Below, piece after piece: positions 35,893-43,361 of a stretch of 64,000 bases of DNA; positions within the stretch are counted from its first letter, which is position 1, and every line of letters begins with the position of its first letter. The translations under genes and the position numbers were made by a program. The notes below the pieces were generated by a model that was given only the letters and a program-made list of their open reading frames with translations, made no database searches and was not told the DNA's origin. This stretch comes from Oceanospirillales bacterium (lineage in GTDB: Bacteria; Pseudomonadota; Gammaproteobacteria; Pseudomonadales; Balneatricaceae): NCBI GenBank assembly GCA_018223185.1, contig JAAEYW010000015.1, positions 1 through 64,000 on the forward strand, read 5' to 3'.

Positions 35893-37638
35893 ATGAGTGA
35901 CTATAAGCACCCCCTTACAGATGCCGAGTTTGTTCTGAATGAACTGGTACAGTTCGACCAGCTGTGCGCTGACGCCGGACTGGAAGATATCAACAGCGAG
36001 CTGGCATCGGTTATTCTCACCGAAGCGGGCAAGCTGGGCTCCGGCATGCTGGCCCCGCTGAACCGTACCGGTGATCTGAATCACCCGGTGCTGGGCGAAA
36101 ACGGTGTACAGCAGACCGAAGGCTTTTCAGAAGCCTATAAAGAGTATGTTGAGGGGGGCTGGGCTACGCTGACGGCTGCAGAGGAGTTTGGTGGACAGAA
36201 TCTGCCTAACGTGCTCGGCACTGCAGTTAATGAAGTATGGCAGACCGCTAACCTGGCGTTTGCGCTCTGTCCTCTGCTGAGTCAGGGGGCGATTGAATCA
36301 ATCAGTCACCATGGTAGTGATGACCTGAAAGAACATTACCTGCCGAAACTGGTGAGTGGTGAGTGGACCGGTACCATGAACCTGACCGAATCCGATGCGG
36401 GTACTGATCTGGCTGCGGTGAAAACCAGAGCGGTTCGCAATGGTGATCACTACCTGATCACCGGCCAGAAGATCTTTATCACCTGGGGCGACCATCAGAT
36501 GACGGATAATATTCTTCATCTGGTGCTGGCTCGTCTGCCGGATGCGCCAGCGGGCGTGAAGGGTATCTCACTGTTTATCGTGCCTAAGTTCCTGCTGGAT
36601 GAGAACGGCAACCCCGGTAAGCGTAACGATGCCTATGCGGTATCCCTGGAGCATAAACTGGGTATCCACGGCAGCCCGACCTGCGTTATGAGCTTTGGCG
36701 ATAACGGTGGTGCGGTCGGTTATCTGGTGGGCGAGGAAAACAAAGGTCTGGCGTATATGTTCACGATGATGAACCATGCGCGTCAGGGGGTTGGCCTGCA
36801 GGGGCTGGCAGTTTCCGAGGCGGCTTATCAGCATGCGCTGCAGTATGCCAAAGACCGTATTCAGGGCACTAATAAAGATGGTAGCCGCTTCCCGATTATT
36901 CGTTTCCCGGATGTTCGCCGTATGCTGATGACGATGAAGTCCGGCACCGAAGCGATGCGGGCGCTCTGTCTTGTGGCTGCGGCCGAAGCTGATCGTGGCA
37001 ACACTGCCCGGGTTGAGCTGCTGACCCCGATCGTCAAAGGCTGGGTGACAGAGTTTGCGCAGGAACTTACTTACCTGGGCGTGCAGATTCATGGCGGGAT
37101 GGGCTTTATTGAAGAGACCGGTGCGGCACAGTTCTACCGTGATGCCCGGATTCTGACTATCTATGAAGGCACTACCGGTATTCAGGCACTGGATCTGGTG
37201 GGTCGTAAAACGCTGATGAACGGTGGTGAATCTCTGCAGGCACTGCTGGATGAGATGGCCGCTGACATCGCGCAGTTTGAATCTCTGGGGGGGCAGTTTA
37301 CCCTCGCGGCACAACAGTGTCGTACATCACTCGATAATGGTATTGCCGCACGTCAGTGGTTGCTGGATAGTGCAGCGGATAAGAATGCACCGGGCAGTGC
37401 CAGCGTTAACTTTATGATGCTGTTTGGTTTCCTCTGTGGTGGCTGGCTGATGGCTAAAAGTGCTATACAGGCGCAGGCAAAACTTGATGCCGGTGAAGGT
37501 AATTCAGAGTTTTTGCAATCCAAGCTGGCAACCGTCCGGTTCTTCTGTGAACATATGCTGCCACGCACCCAGTCCTGTCTTGCTTCCGTGATGGCGGGCA
37601 GTGAAAGCATTATGCAACTGGATGAAGAGCAGTTATAA
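35893..37638 (+). CDS. Acyl-CoA dehydrogenase, long DmdC-like class
   Basis: This 581-residue FAD enzyme belongs to the long acyl-CoA dehydrogenase class that includes DmdC (methylmercaptopropionyl-CoA dehydrogenase). An N-terminal extension of about 35 residues precedes the helical domain. The middle shows MNLTESDAGTDLAAVKTRA and ITGQKIFITWGDH. The catalytic glutamate lies in TIYEGTTGIQALDLVGRK near residue 424, and an extra C-terminal domain follows. It would form an enoyl-CoA and reduce the ETF encoded upstream. Whether the substrate is a medium-chain, branched, aryl-propionyl or sulfur-containing acyl-CoA is not resolved. Confidence 0.92.
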   Translation: MSDYKHPLTDAEFVLNELVQFDQLCADAGLEDINSELASVILTEAGKLGSGMLAPLNRTGDLNHPVLGENGVQQTEGFSEAYKEYVEGGWATLTAAEEFGGQNLPNVLGTAVNEVWQTANLAFALCPLLSQGAIESISHHGSDDLKEHYLPKLVSGEWTGTMNLTESDAGTDLAAVKTRAVRNGDHYLITGQKIFITWGDHQMTDNILHLVLARLPDAPAGVKGISLFIVPKFLLDENGNPGKRNDAYAVSLEHKLGIHGSPTCVMSFGDNGGAVGYLVGEENKGLAYMFTMMNHARQGVGLQGLAVSEAAYQHALQYAKDRIQGTNKDGSRFPIIRFPDVRRMLMTMKSGTEAMRALCLVAAAEADRGNTARVELLTPIVKGWVTEFAQELTYLGVQIHGGMGFIEETGAAQFYRDARILTIYEGTTGIQALDLVGRKTLMNGGESLQALLDEMAADIAQFESLGGQFTLAAQQCRTSLDNGIAARQWLLDSAADKNAPGSASVNFMMLFGFLCGGWLMAKSAIQAQAKLDAGEGNSEFLQSKLATVRFFCEHMLPRTQSCLASVMAGSESIMQLDEEQL

Positions 37639-37662
37639 AACCGGTAACCGAGGATAAGAATA

Positions 37663-39312
37663 ATGCAAAGAGAGTCGATGGAGTTTGATGTTGTTATAGT
37701 CGGTGCCGGACCGGCCGGACTGTCAACCGCATGTCGCCTGATGCAACAGGCGAATGAAGCCGGGCAGGAACTGATGGTCTGCGTGGTCGAAAAGAGTGCT
37801 GAAGTCGGCGGACATATCCTTTCCGGCGCGGTGGTTGAACCCCGCGCTCTGGATGAACTGTTCCCCGAGTGGAAAGCCCAGGGCGCACCGCTTAAAACCG
37901 AAGTGACCGAAGACCAGATCTACCTGCTGAAAAGCGGTGAGAAGGCCACCAAAATTCCTAACGGTTTAGTGCCAAAAACCATGCACAACCACGGCAACTA
38001 TATTGCCAGTGTGGGTAACCTGTGCCGCTGGTTAGGTGAGCAGGCGGAGCAACTGGGGGTCGAGATCTTCCCGGGTTTCCCCGCCTCGCACATTATCTAC
38101 GGTGATGATGGCCGGGTTGCCGGTATCGGCACCGGCGATATGGGGCTGGATGAAAACGGTGAGCAGAAAGACAGCTATATGCCGGGTATGGACCTGCTGG
38201 CTAAATACACCATCTTTACCGAAGGCTGTCGCGGCCATCTGGGTAAAGAGCTGATCGCCACGTTTGAACTGGATAAAGAGGCTGATGCCCAGCACTACGG
38301 TATCGGTATTAAAGAGCTGTGGGATATCCCTGCTGATAAGCACCAGCCCGGTCTGGTGCTGCACGGTGCCGGCTGGCCGCTGAGTGAAGCCAACGCCAGC
38401 GGTGGTTTCTTCCTCTATCACGCTGAAGACAATCAGGTTGTGGTGGGCCTGATCACCGATCTGAACTACGAAAATCCGCATCTGAGTCCGTTTGATGAGT
38501 TCCAGCGGATGAAACACCACCCCCTGATCTCTCAGTATCTGCAAGGCGGTAAGCGGGTGTCCTACGGTGCCCGTGCTATCACCAAAGGCGGTTTTAACGC
38601 GCTGCCGAAGATGACCATGCCCGGCGCACTGTTGCTGGGTTGCGATGCCGGAACCCTGAACTTCGCCAAGATCAAAGGCACTCATACTGCGATGAAGTCT
38701 GGTATGGTGGCAGCAGAAACCGTCTTTACCGCACTGAGTGGCGGAGACGAGGGCGGCAACGACCTGACCGTCTACGGTGAAAACTTCAAAAACTCCTGGG
38801 TCTATGACGAACTGTACAGCAGCCGAAACTTCGGTCCGGCGCTGCACAAATACGGCACCATGATCGGTGGCGCACTGAACTTTATCGACCAGAACATCTT
38901 CAGCCTGCCGTTCACCATCCGTGATAACCATGCGGACTACGCCCAGCTGAAGCCAGCGTCTGAATGTCCGGTGATCAGCTATCCGAAGCCCGATGGCGTG
39001 CTGAGTTTTGACAAACCTTCCTCGGTGTTCATCTCCAACACCAACCATGAGGAAAATCAGCCCTGTCACCTGAAACTGAAAGACAGCAGCATCCCGCTGA
39101 TGCAAAACCTGCCGACGTTCAACGAACCGGCGCAGCGTTACTGTCCTGCCGGGGTCTACGAAGTGCTGGAAAACGCTGCGGGAGAGAAAGTCTTCCAGAT
39201 CAACAGCCAGAACTGCGTGCACTGCAAAACCTGTGATATCAAAGACCCGGCCCAGAATATTACCTGGGTGGCGCCGGAAGGCGGCGGCGGGCCGAACTAC
39301 CCTAATATGTAA
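37663..39312 (+). CDS. Electron transfer flavoprotein-ubiquinone oxidoreductase
   Basis: This 549-residue membrane-associated flavoprotein has the FAD motif IVGAGPAGLSTACRL at residues 10-24. A ubiquinone-binding central region (SYGARAITKGGFNALPKMTMPGALLLGCDAGTLN) and the C-terminal 4Fe-4S cluster follow (CPAGVYEV near residue 490, NCVHCKTCDIKDPAQNI near 518). It passes electrons from ETF to the quinone pool. The last codons are part of a long inverted repeat that includes the terminator. It completes the etfBA-dehydrogenase-ETF-QO operon, a self-contained acyl-CoA oxidation chain. Confidence 0.97.
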   Translation: MQRESMEFDVVIVGAGPAGLSTACRLMQQANEAGQELMVCVVEKSAEVGGHILSGAVVEPRALDELFPEWKAQGAPLKTEVTEDQIYLLKSGEKATKIPNGLVPKTMHNHGNYIASVGNLCRWLGEQAEQLGVEIFPGFPASHIIYGDDGRVAGIGTGDMGLDENGEQKDSYMPGMDLLAKYTIFTEGCRGHLGKELIATFELDKEADAQHYGIGIKELWDIPADKHQPGLVLHGAGWPLSEANASGGFFLYHAEDNQVVVGLITDLNYENPHLSPFDEFQRMKHHPLISQYLQGGKRVSYGARAITKGGFNALPKMTMPGALLLGCDAGTLNFAKIKGTHTAMKSGMVAAETVFTALSGGDEGGNDLTVYGENFKNSWVYDELYSSRNFGPALHKYGTMIGGALNFIDQNIFSLPFTIRDNHADYAQLKPASECPVISYPKPDGVLSFDKPSSVFISNTNHEENQPCHLKLKDSSIPLMQNLPTFNEPAQRYCPAGVYEVLENAAGEKVFQINSQNCVHCKTCDIKDPAQNITWVAPEGGGGPNYPNM

Positions 39313-39355
39313 AAAACAAACGCGCCTTAGGGCGCGTTTTTTACATATTAGGGTA
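39298..39355. terminator. Terminator within a long inverted repeat spanning the ETF-QO stop
   Basis: CGCGCC and GGCGCG (39321-39326 / 39331-39336) form the core stem around TTAG, followed by a T-run. Outside it, TACCCTAATATGTAAAAAAC (39298-39317) is matched perfectly in reverse complement at 39336-39355. The left arm includes the last codons and the stop of ETF-QO. Total stem potential exceeds 25 bp, with a four-base bulge. Confidence 0.9.
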
Positions 39356-39364
39356 GGTCAGAAC

Positions 39365-39690
39365 GCGACTTTGTCGCTTGCTAGATCGGTGCTGCGCACC
39401 TGGCTAGATGTGAAATTCAGAGAGGTTGTTCACAACTTGCGAGTAGCTAGAGGCCGCTGCGCGGCAGACCGCACTGCGCCGCTTACCAGATCGCGTAGAA
39501 CTTGCTCGTAGCGTGAATGCCCGTGTAGGAGCGCCTTCCAGGCGCGAAAGATATATGGGTAGAGGTGGATTTGGGCAATAAATCTGCTGCTTATTTATGC
39601 TTAGATAATTCAGAACACAAAAACGCAGACAGCAGCTTCTCCGCTTGCCAGATCGGTGCTTCGCACCTGGCTAGATGTTGCTGCGGGCTA
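39365..39690. repeat. Cluster of mini-hairpins with CTAG flanks, left group
   Basis: Thirteen-base hairpins of the form five-base stem, three-base loop occur repeatedly: GCGACTTTGTCGC (39365), GGTGCTGCGCACC (39388), GCCGCTGCGCGGC (39453) and GGTGCTTCGCACC (39655). Most lie next to CTAG or CCAGATC words. Stem sequences differ but remain self-complementary. A longer block, GATCGGTGCTNCGCACCTGG followed by CTAGATG, occurs twice (39385 and 39652). No gene was seen in 39356-40354. Confidence 0.75.
39523..39548. repeat. REP-like element
   Basis: GTGTAGGAGCGCCTTCCAGGCGCGAA resembles the GTAGGAGCGGCTT-type extragenic palindromes common in gammaproteobacteria. GCGCCT and AGGCGC pair around TCC (39531-39545). 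It occurs once here, with no transposase nearby. Confidence 0.6.
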
Positions 39691-39901
39691 GGGCTGCTGC
39701 GCGGTAGAGCGTGAAAATATAAGTCCCTTTTTTGAAAGTTGTTGCTCGAAAAAGCGAGGGCTTGTGGTTTTTTGCTGGAGCAACGCTAGCATACCCTCTG
39801 GGTACTAGGGGCGATCTTTTACCTCTACCTTCCTGTTCTTTTTCCTTCCCACTATGCTCCTAGTGTTCCCAATGTATAACGACTCTGAGACCTCAAAAAT
39901 T

Positions 39902-39932
39902 AACCACAGAGAACACCGAGTACACAGAGAAA
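39902..39932. repeat. ACCACAGAG-type repeat, single arm
   Basis: AACCACAGAGAACACCGAGT followed by ACACAGAGAAA matches one arm of the inverted repeat at 59839-59913. The opposite arm is absent here, so this is a solo or degenerate copy. Confidence 0.65.
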
Positions 39933-40026
39933 GATCCAGGCCTTTTCTTTAACTCAGAAGAGATTGAACCGCTTTCTCTGGTCTCGGGTTGACCTACAAT
40001 TCGCTGTGGATAATTCCTCCTATTTT

Positions 40027-40042
40027 CCTGACTATATATACA
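40027..40042. promoter_or_regulatory. LexA-box-like sequence
   Basis: CTGACTATATATACAG differs from the gammaproteobacterial SOS box core (CTGTATATATATACAG) at two of its 16 bases, and keeps the CTG/CAG ends and the AT-rich centre. It lies about 310 bp upstream of the cassette-type nuclease gene, with no confident gene between. A perfect 20-bp palindrome AAAACGCGCATGCGCGTTTT follows at 40196-40215. Confidence 0.4.
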
Positions 40043-40354
40043 GTTAATTGGGATAACTCAGAAAGACTGGCACGCTTTGTCACTCAGGGGTCTTAAAAAA
40101 AGCGCGTTTTGTTACTGGCATAACCCTTTAAAGTGGTGCAGAATCAGACAGATAAGGATATCAACAGGTGTGATTATGCGCCGGTTGAAAGTGCCAAAAC
40201 GCGCATGCGCGTTTTCAGGGGATGAAAAACGACGTGCTTCAGAATTACTCTTTCAGTTCAAATAGATACATACCCCTCCGCCTTATTAGTAAGGTGTCAA
40301 AACGTGCACGCACACAATTAAAATGTTATGCAATATTAGAGTTAAGGAATTTAA

Positions 40355-40900
40355 ATGAGTTTTGAAGTTTCTAGAAGGTATGGTCGATATTGGGATGATT
40401 GTATGGTTCTTGATGAGGTGATACAGGATTATCCTTTTCACACTACTGGCAAGAATGAAAGAGACTTTGAAAATGGTTTCGCCACTTCACTAATCGTTGC
40501 ACAACGAAATTTTAACTGCAAAGTTATAACTCAGATTGATAAATCAACTACGGTAAAGTCCGTGCACTGTTTTGGGAAAAGACATCGTCCTGACATGACG
40601 CTTGATGAGAATGGCGTTGCAATCGAGTTAAAGTATATAACCTATTCAGGATTAAAAGATGCCATCGGCCAGGGGTATCTGTATCGCCTACAATATAAAT
40701 TTGTATTTCTTATTCTTGTGATTAGTGAAGATCGCAAGGATATATATGAAGACATTCATACGGGAAAAGAAAAAGCACTAGAGGATACGTTGCAGCATCT
40801 GGCAGACAATATGAATATATTTACCTATATCGTTCCAGCATTTAACTTAAAACCTGCGGTAAGAAAATGCTATTCATTCTTTGAACCTGTAAATGCATAA
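40355..40900 (+). CDS. PD-(D/E)XK nuclease-like protein in an integron-type gene cassette
   Basis: This 181-residue protein matches no family I can name. It shows the PD-(D/E)XK arrangement: Pro79-Asp80 (RHRPDMTLDENG), Glu91-x-Lys93 (GVAIELKY) on the next strand, and a following helix with Gln106 (AIGQGYLYRL). An acidic residue in the first helix (Glu39) completes the usual core. The stop codon lies inside an attC site, as in integron cassettes. It may be an orphan restriction or DNA-repair nuclease, or a defence gene. The coding sequence is visibly richer in A+T than the ETF operon beside it. Confidence 0.7.
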   Translation: MSFEVSRRYGRYWDDCMVLDEVIQDYPFHTTGKNERDFENGFATSLIVAQRNFNCKVITQIDKSTTVKSVHCFGKRHRPDMTLDENGVAIELKYITYSGLKDAIGQGYLYRLQYKFVFLILVISEDRKDIYEDIHTGKEKALEDTLQHLADNMNIFTYIVPAFNLKPAVRKCYSFFEPVNA

Positions 40901-40991
40901 CAAGCGCGTGCACATGACCTTCGGCAACTGTCACCTTTTGTGCATGCGCACAAAAGCCGCCAGTTACCTCGGCCTGTGACGCGGGCGTTAG
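40897..40991 (+). other. Integron attC recombination site
   Basis: The site starts at the stop codon of the upstream gene (ATAACAAG) and ends with the core GCGTTAG (40985-40991), where cleavage would fall between G and T. The arms pair imperfectly along their length: AAC, CGCGT, CACA, CC, GG and AACTG on the left each have complements on the right. The top is a nine-base stem, CTTTTGTGC/GCACAAAAG, with loop ATGC. Its 95-bp length is normal. The next gene's AGGAGG site directly follows the core, as in real cassettes. Confidence 0.85.
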
Positions 40992-41001
40992 GAGGCATAA
41001 A

Positions 41002-41514
41002 GTGGGCACAGAGTCTGTTGAAGTTATTGGTGCAATCACCAAGCTAATCCCTGTCCTTGGCGGGGCGATTATCGGTGTCATAGGGGGGCTTGTTGGAACC
41101 ACATATGCTCACAAGCTTTCTAAAAATACTGACAAAACTAAAGAGAAAAAATCCAAACTGGAACAACTTGTCACTGAAGTTTTTGAGGTCGACATTTGGA
41201 TTAAAAAAGAAGAAAACTATTACCTTTACGGTGGTGAGGAAATATTAGAGCAATCACCTATATCAAAAATAGAAGCAATTCAGACTTTATACTTCTCTGA
41301 ATTGAGCGACCAAGTGACAGATTTATCCAATCACGCCATGGACTACCGTAAGTGGCTTATCGATGGTGCCCAGCTTCGATTAGCTGCGAAATCACCCTCT
41401 CCTCCAAAAGATCATATGGATAAAATCACCACCTTTTATAATCCACTAAAGGCATCAATTAACAACGTCATCAAAAAATCCAAAGAAATTAGTGGAGATT
41501 TAAATGCCTCCTAA
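41002..41514 (+). CDS. Membrane-anchored cassette protein of unknown function
   Basis: This 170-residue protein uses a GTG start preceded by AGGAGG, which abuts the attC core. A glycine-rich membrane segment (LGGAIIGVIGGLVGTTYA, residues 19-36) is followed by a lysine-rich linker (KLSKNTDKTKEKKSKLEQL) and a cytoplasmic helical domain of about 120 residues. The architecture (short N-terminal anchor plus helical domain) is common among integron-borne hypothetical proteins. The stop again falls in a TAAC word, but no complete attC follows. The family was not recognised. Confidence 0.7.
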   Translation: MGTESVEVIGAITKLIPVLGGAIIGVIGGLVGTTYAHKLSKNTDKTKEKKSKLEQLVTEVFEVDIWIKKEENYYLYGGEEILEQSPISKIEAIQTLYFSELSDQVTDLSNHAMDYRKWLIDGAQLRLAAKSPSPPKDHMDKITTFYNPLKASINNVIKKSKEISGDLNAS

Positions 41515-41558
41515 CACATATGAGCCGTCTCGGAGTCAATAGGCGATAACGCTCTTAT

Positions 41559-41584
41559 CTGACCGCGAAGCGGTCAGGTTTTTT
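41559..41584 (+). terminator. Terminator after the cassette genes
   Basis: CTGACCGC and GCGGTCAG form a perfect eight-base stem with loop GAA, followed by six T residues. It lies 45 bases after the last cassette gene. Confidence 0.9.
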
Positions 41585-41948
41585 CAATTAATCAGTCAGC
41601 CAGTTATCTTCGTCTGTCATTGTCGTTGCCAAAACAAGTTTGCAACAAACACATATTGAGACTCTCTTATCCCGTGCTCAACGGGTGCCTACCAATACAT
41701 CATCACTGACGTAAGTAGGGGTACTAGACATTCATCGGTTAACCTGAGAAAGGCGCTATTCAAAACCGTGGAATACATTTCCAGTTAGTATCAGGCTCAG
41801 TTCAGGTGCAAACTGTTTTACTGATTGTTAATGCACGCCAGTGGAGCGTCTAATCAAAGCCAGGGGCTAATGTGCCCGGACCATAAGACCTGTTGAATGT
41901 AATAAGGGTTACCAGGCCTTCGACGGTCTCTGTTATTTCCAGAATTAA
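41585..41948. other. Gene-free accessory spacer
   Basis: No gene, repeat or clear signal was seen in these 364 bases before the first MITE-like copy. Confidence 0.5.
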
Positions 41949-42034
41949 GGGGTCAAAGCCCTTTTACAGAAGAGTTGGACAGGTAAAGCGGGGATGCCCA
42001 AAAAGAGCGATTGATTGAAAAGGGCTTTGACCCC
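41949..42034. mobile_element. MITE-like element, copy 1 (86 bp)
   Basis: Perfect 17-bp terminal inverted repeats GGGGTCAAAGCCCTTTT (41949-41965) and AAAAGGGCTTTGACCCC (42018-42034) enclose 52 bp. ATTAA-type sequence flanks both ends. Copy 2 at 43134-43219 appears to differ at one base. The GGGGTC...GACCCC ends resemble REP-type elements moved by Y1 (RAYT) transposases, but no transposase is in the window. Confidence 0.85.
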
Positions 42035-42046
42035 ATTAATACGAGT

Positions 42047-42227
42047 AACCCAAGCCCTGCGTAGCCTGATCCAAAGTCATCAATGGCTGTGATGAGGCCT
42101 GACTTTTGGTAATATTCAACGATACTCCTGACGAATTCACTGTCCTCAATTTTTTCCACTTCGGTAAATTCGAACATGATTTTCGAGGTAGGAAAGCCAT
42201 AGGTTTCGGCCGCTTCAAGGGTGGTTG
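42047..42227 (-). pseudogene. Duplicated fragment of the neighbouring EAL gene
   Basis: These 181 bp align without gaps to 43636-43816 inside the EAL gene, with about 11 differences (roughly 94% identity by eye). The fragment encodes only the middle of the domain (FEFTEVEKIEDSEFVRS through DDFGSGYAGLGLL) and runs into the MITE-like element. It lacks the EAL motif and the C-terminal lysine and glutamate motifs, so it cannot be active. Confidence 0.85.
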
Positions 42228-42299
42228 TAAAATTGGCTAGTTCTTAAAAGGTAGTCGTCGCTGTTTAGTCAGGACAAAATTGTTTTGCGAGAAAATCCT

Positions 42300-42470
42300 A
42301 TGACGAAGAAAGTAGTAAAGTTTGAGTTTGAGAAAGAAACGAAAAACAGTGTGCGGTATAAGGAAGTACCCGAAGAGGGAACCGCGCCCATCGTGGGCTC
42401 TTTGTATGTTCAGAAGTGGTTTGCGGGTAATAGCAAATCGATAGAGATAACGATTAGCAAAGATGACTAG
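42300..42470 (+). CDS. Small conserved-type hypothetical protein (56 aa)
   Basis: The protein begins MTKKVVKFEFEKETKNSVRY, continues KEVPEEGTAPIVGSLYVQKW and ends EITISKDD. It resembles a widespread small family of unknown function with the KFEKETKNTVRY and IGTLYVQK patterns, recalled from many bacterial genomes. A beta-rich fold is likely. The ATG at 42300 is preferred to a TTG five codons earlier. The ribosome site is weak (GAGAAAA). It lies between the two MITE-like copies. Confidence 0.65.
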   Translation: MTKKVVKFEFEKETKNSVRYKEVPEEGTAPIVGSLYVQKWFAGNSKSIEITISKDD

Positions 42471-43133
42471 TGGTAGCTTTTAAAAGAGTTGGCCCCAGAG
42501 GGAACTGATAACATATATGAGGCATGTCGCAAGCAAGCCTGTGAGTTTATCCAGATCGGAGTTTGTAACATCTAAGTTGCAGATGAAGCGTGGAGGGCGT
42601 TAATTTTTCAGTGAGCAAGCTTGTCTGATATGCGCTTCGGGACCTTTAATAAAAAGGGAGTAAGATAATTCTGCTCACCCAGCTGCTGGTGCTGAAGCGG
42701 TAGAAACAAAACTGTCCCTTTTCGGTCGGTTATGTGTGTTAGCGGACAGACGGTCAGGCGCATTCTGTATATTCTAAAATGACTTGAGCACCGGAGCTGA
42801 TCTGCAAACCTTCAAAGTGTATTGCCATTGTGAGTGCTGAATGCCCAGGGATGAATTAACGATGTATCAGTGCCCGGCTCAAGACCATAAACACATCAGA
42901 TAGCATCAACACCCTATATTCACCTTTAGATGAAACTCAGTTTTATCCGATACGTATGCTGTGCTTTGACCCCAGTAGGCCGAATGCTTGTAACAGCCAT
43001 ATCACAACACCAATGACTACGACGATGTTTTGATCTTGCGATCCATCGACAGGTACGTATTGACCAGCCAAAGCAGCTAAGATATTTTTGAATCCAGCCC
43101 ATGCGAGTGAGTAAAAGATTGATGGAGCATTAA
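42471..43133. other. Gene-free accessory spacer between the MITE-like copies
   Basis: No supported gene was found in 663 bases. A GGCGTTAAT word near 42597 resembles an integron core but lacks a matching left arm. Confidence 0.5.
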
Positions 43134-43219
43134 GGGGTCAAAGCCCTTTTACAGAAGAGTTTGACAGGTAAAGCGGGGATGCCCAAAAAGAGCGATTGAT
43201 TGAAAAGGGCTTTGACCCC
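43134..43219. mobile_element. MITE-like element, copy 2 (86 bp)
   Basis: The terminal inverted repeats and length are the same as in copy 1. The internal sequence appears to differ at one base (GAGTTTGAC against GAGTTGGAC). A further partial end, GACCCCTTTAATA, follows at 43231-43243, suggesting a third, truncated end. Confidence 0.85.
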
Positions 43220-43284
43220 TTTAATAGTCTTGACCCCTTTAATAAGCAACGAACCACGAGCTACTCCGACGCTTTTTCTAGCAA

Positions 43285-43326
43285 GCGGCGCAGCCGCGTC
43301 TAACTACTAACAAGTCACGCAGTGAC
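43285..43326. repeat. Mini-hairpins with GCA loop, right group 1
   Basis: GCGGCGCAGCCGC (43285-43297) and GTCACGCAGTGAC (43314-43326) have five-base stems and GCA loops. They lie among CTAGC and TCTAAC words. They resemble the left group at 39365-39690 but in the opposite orientation (GCA instead of TGC). Confidence 0.7.
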
Positions 43327-43361
43327 GTTCTAGCTTGCAACTGTTTTTTTAGCAGTGACGT

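Noticed and set aside
40077..40265. A 62-codon plus-strand frame starting with TTG and ending in basic sequence
   Set aside because: No ribosome site, unusual start and composition, and it spans the 20-bp palindrome. It is more likely non-coding leader sequence.
41515..41640. attC site after the second cassette gene
   Set aside because: The stop codon lies in CTAACAC as expected for a left core, but no right core GTTA with complementary arms follows before the terminator.
42560..42610. Second attC core (GGCGTTAAT near 42597)
   Set aside because: There is a TAAC word about 30 bases upstream, but no convincing complementary arms or cassette structure.
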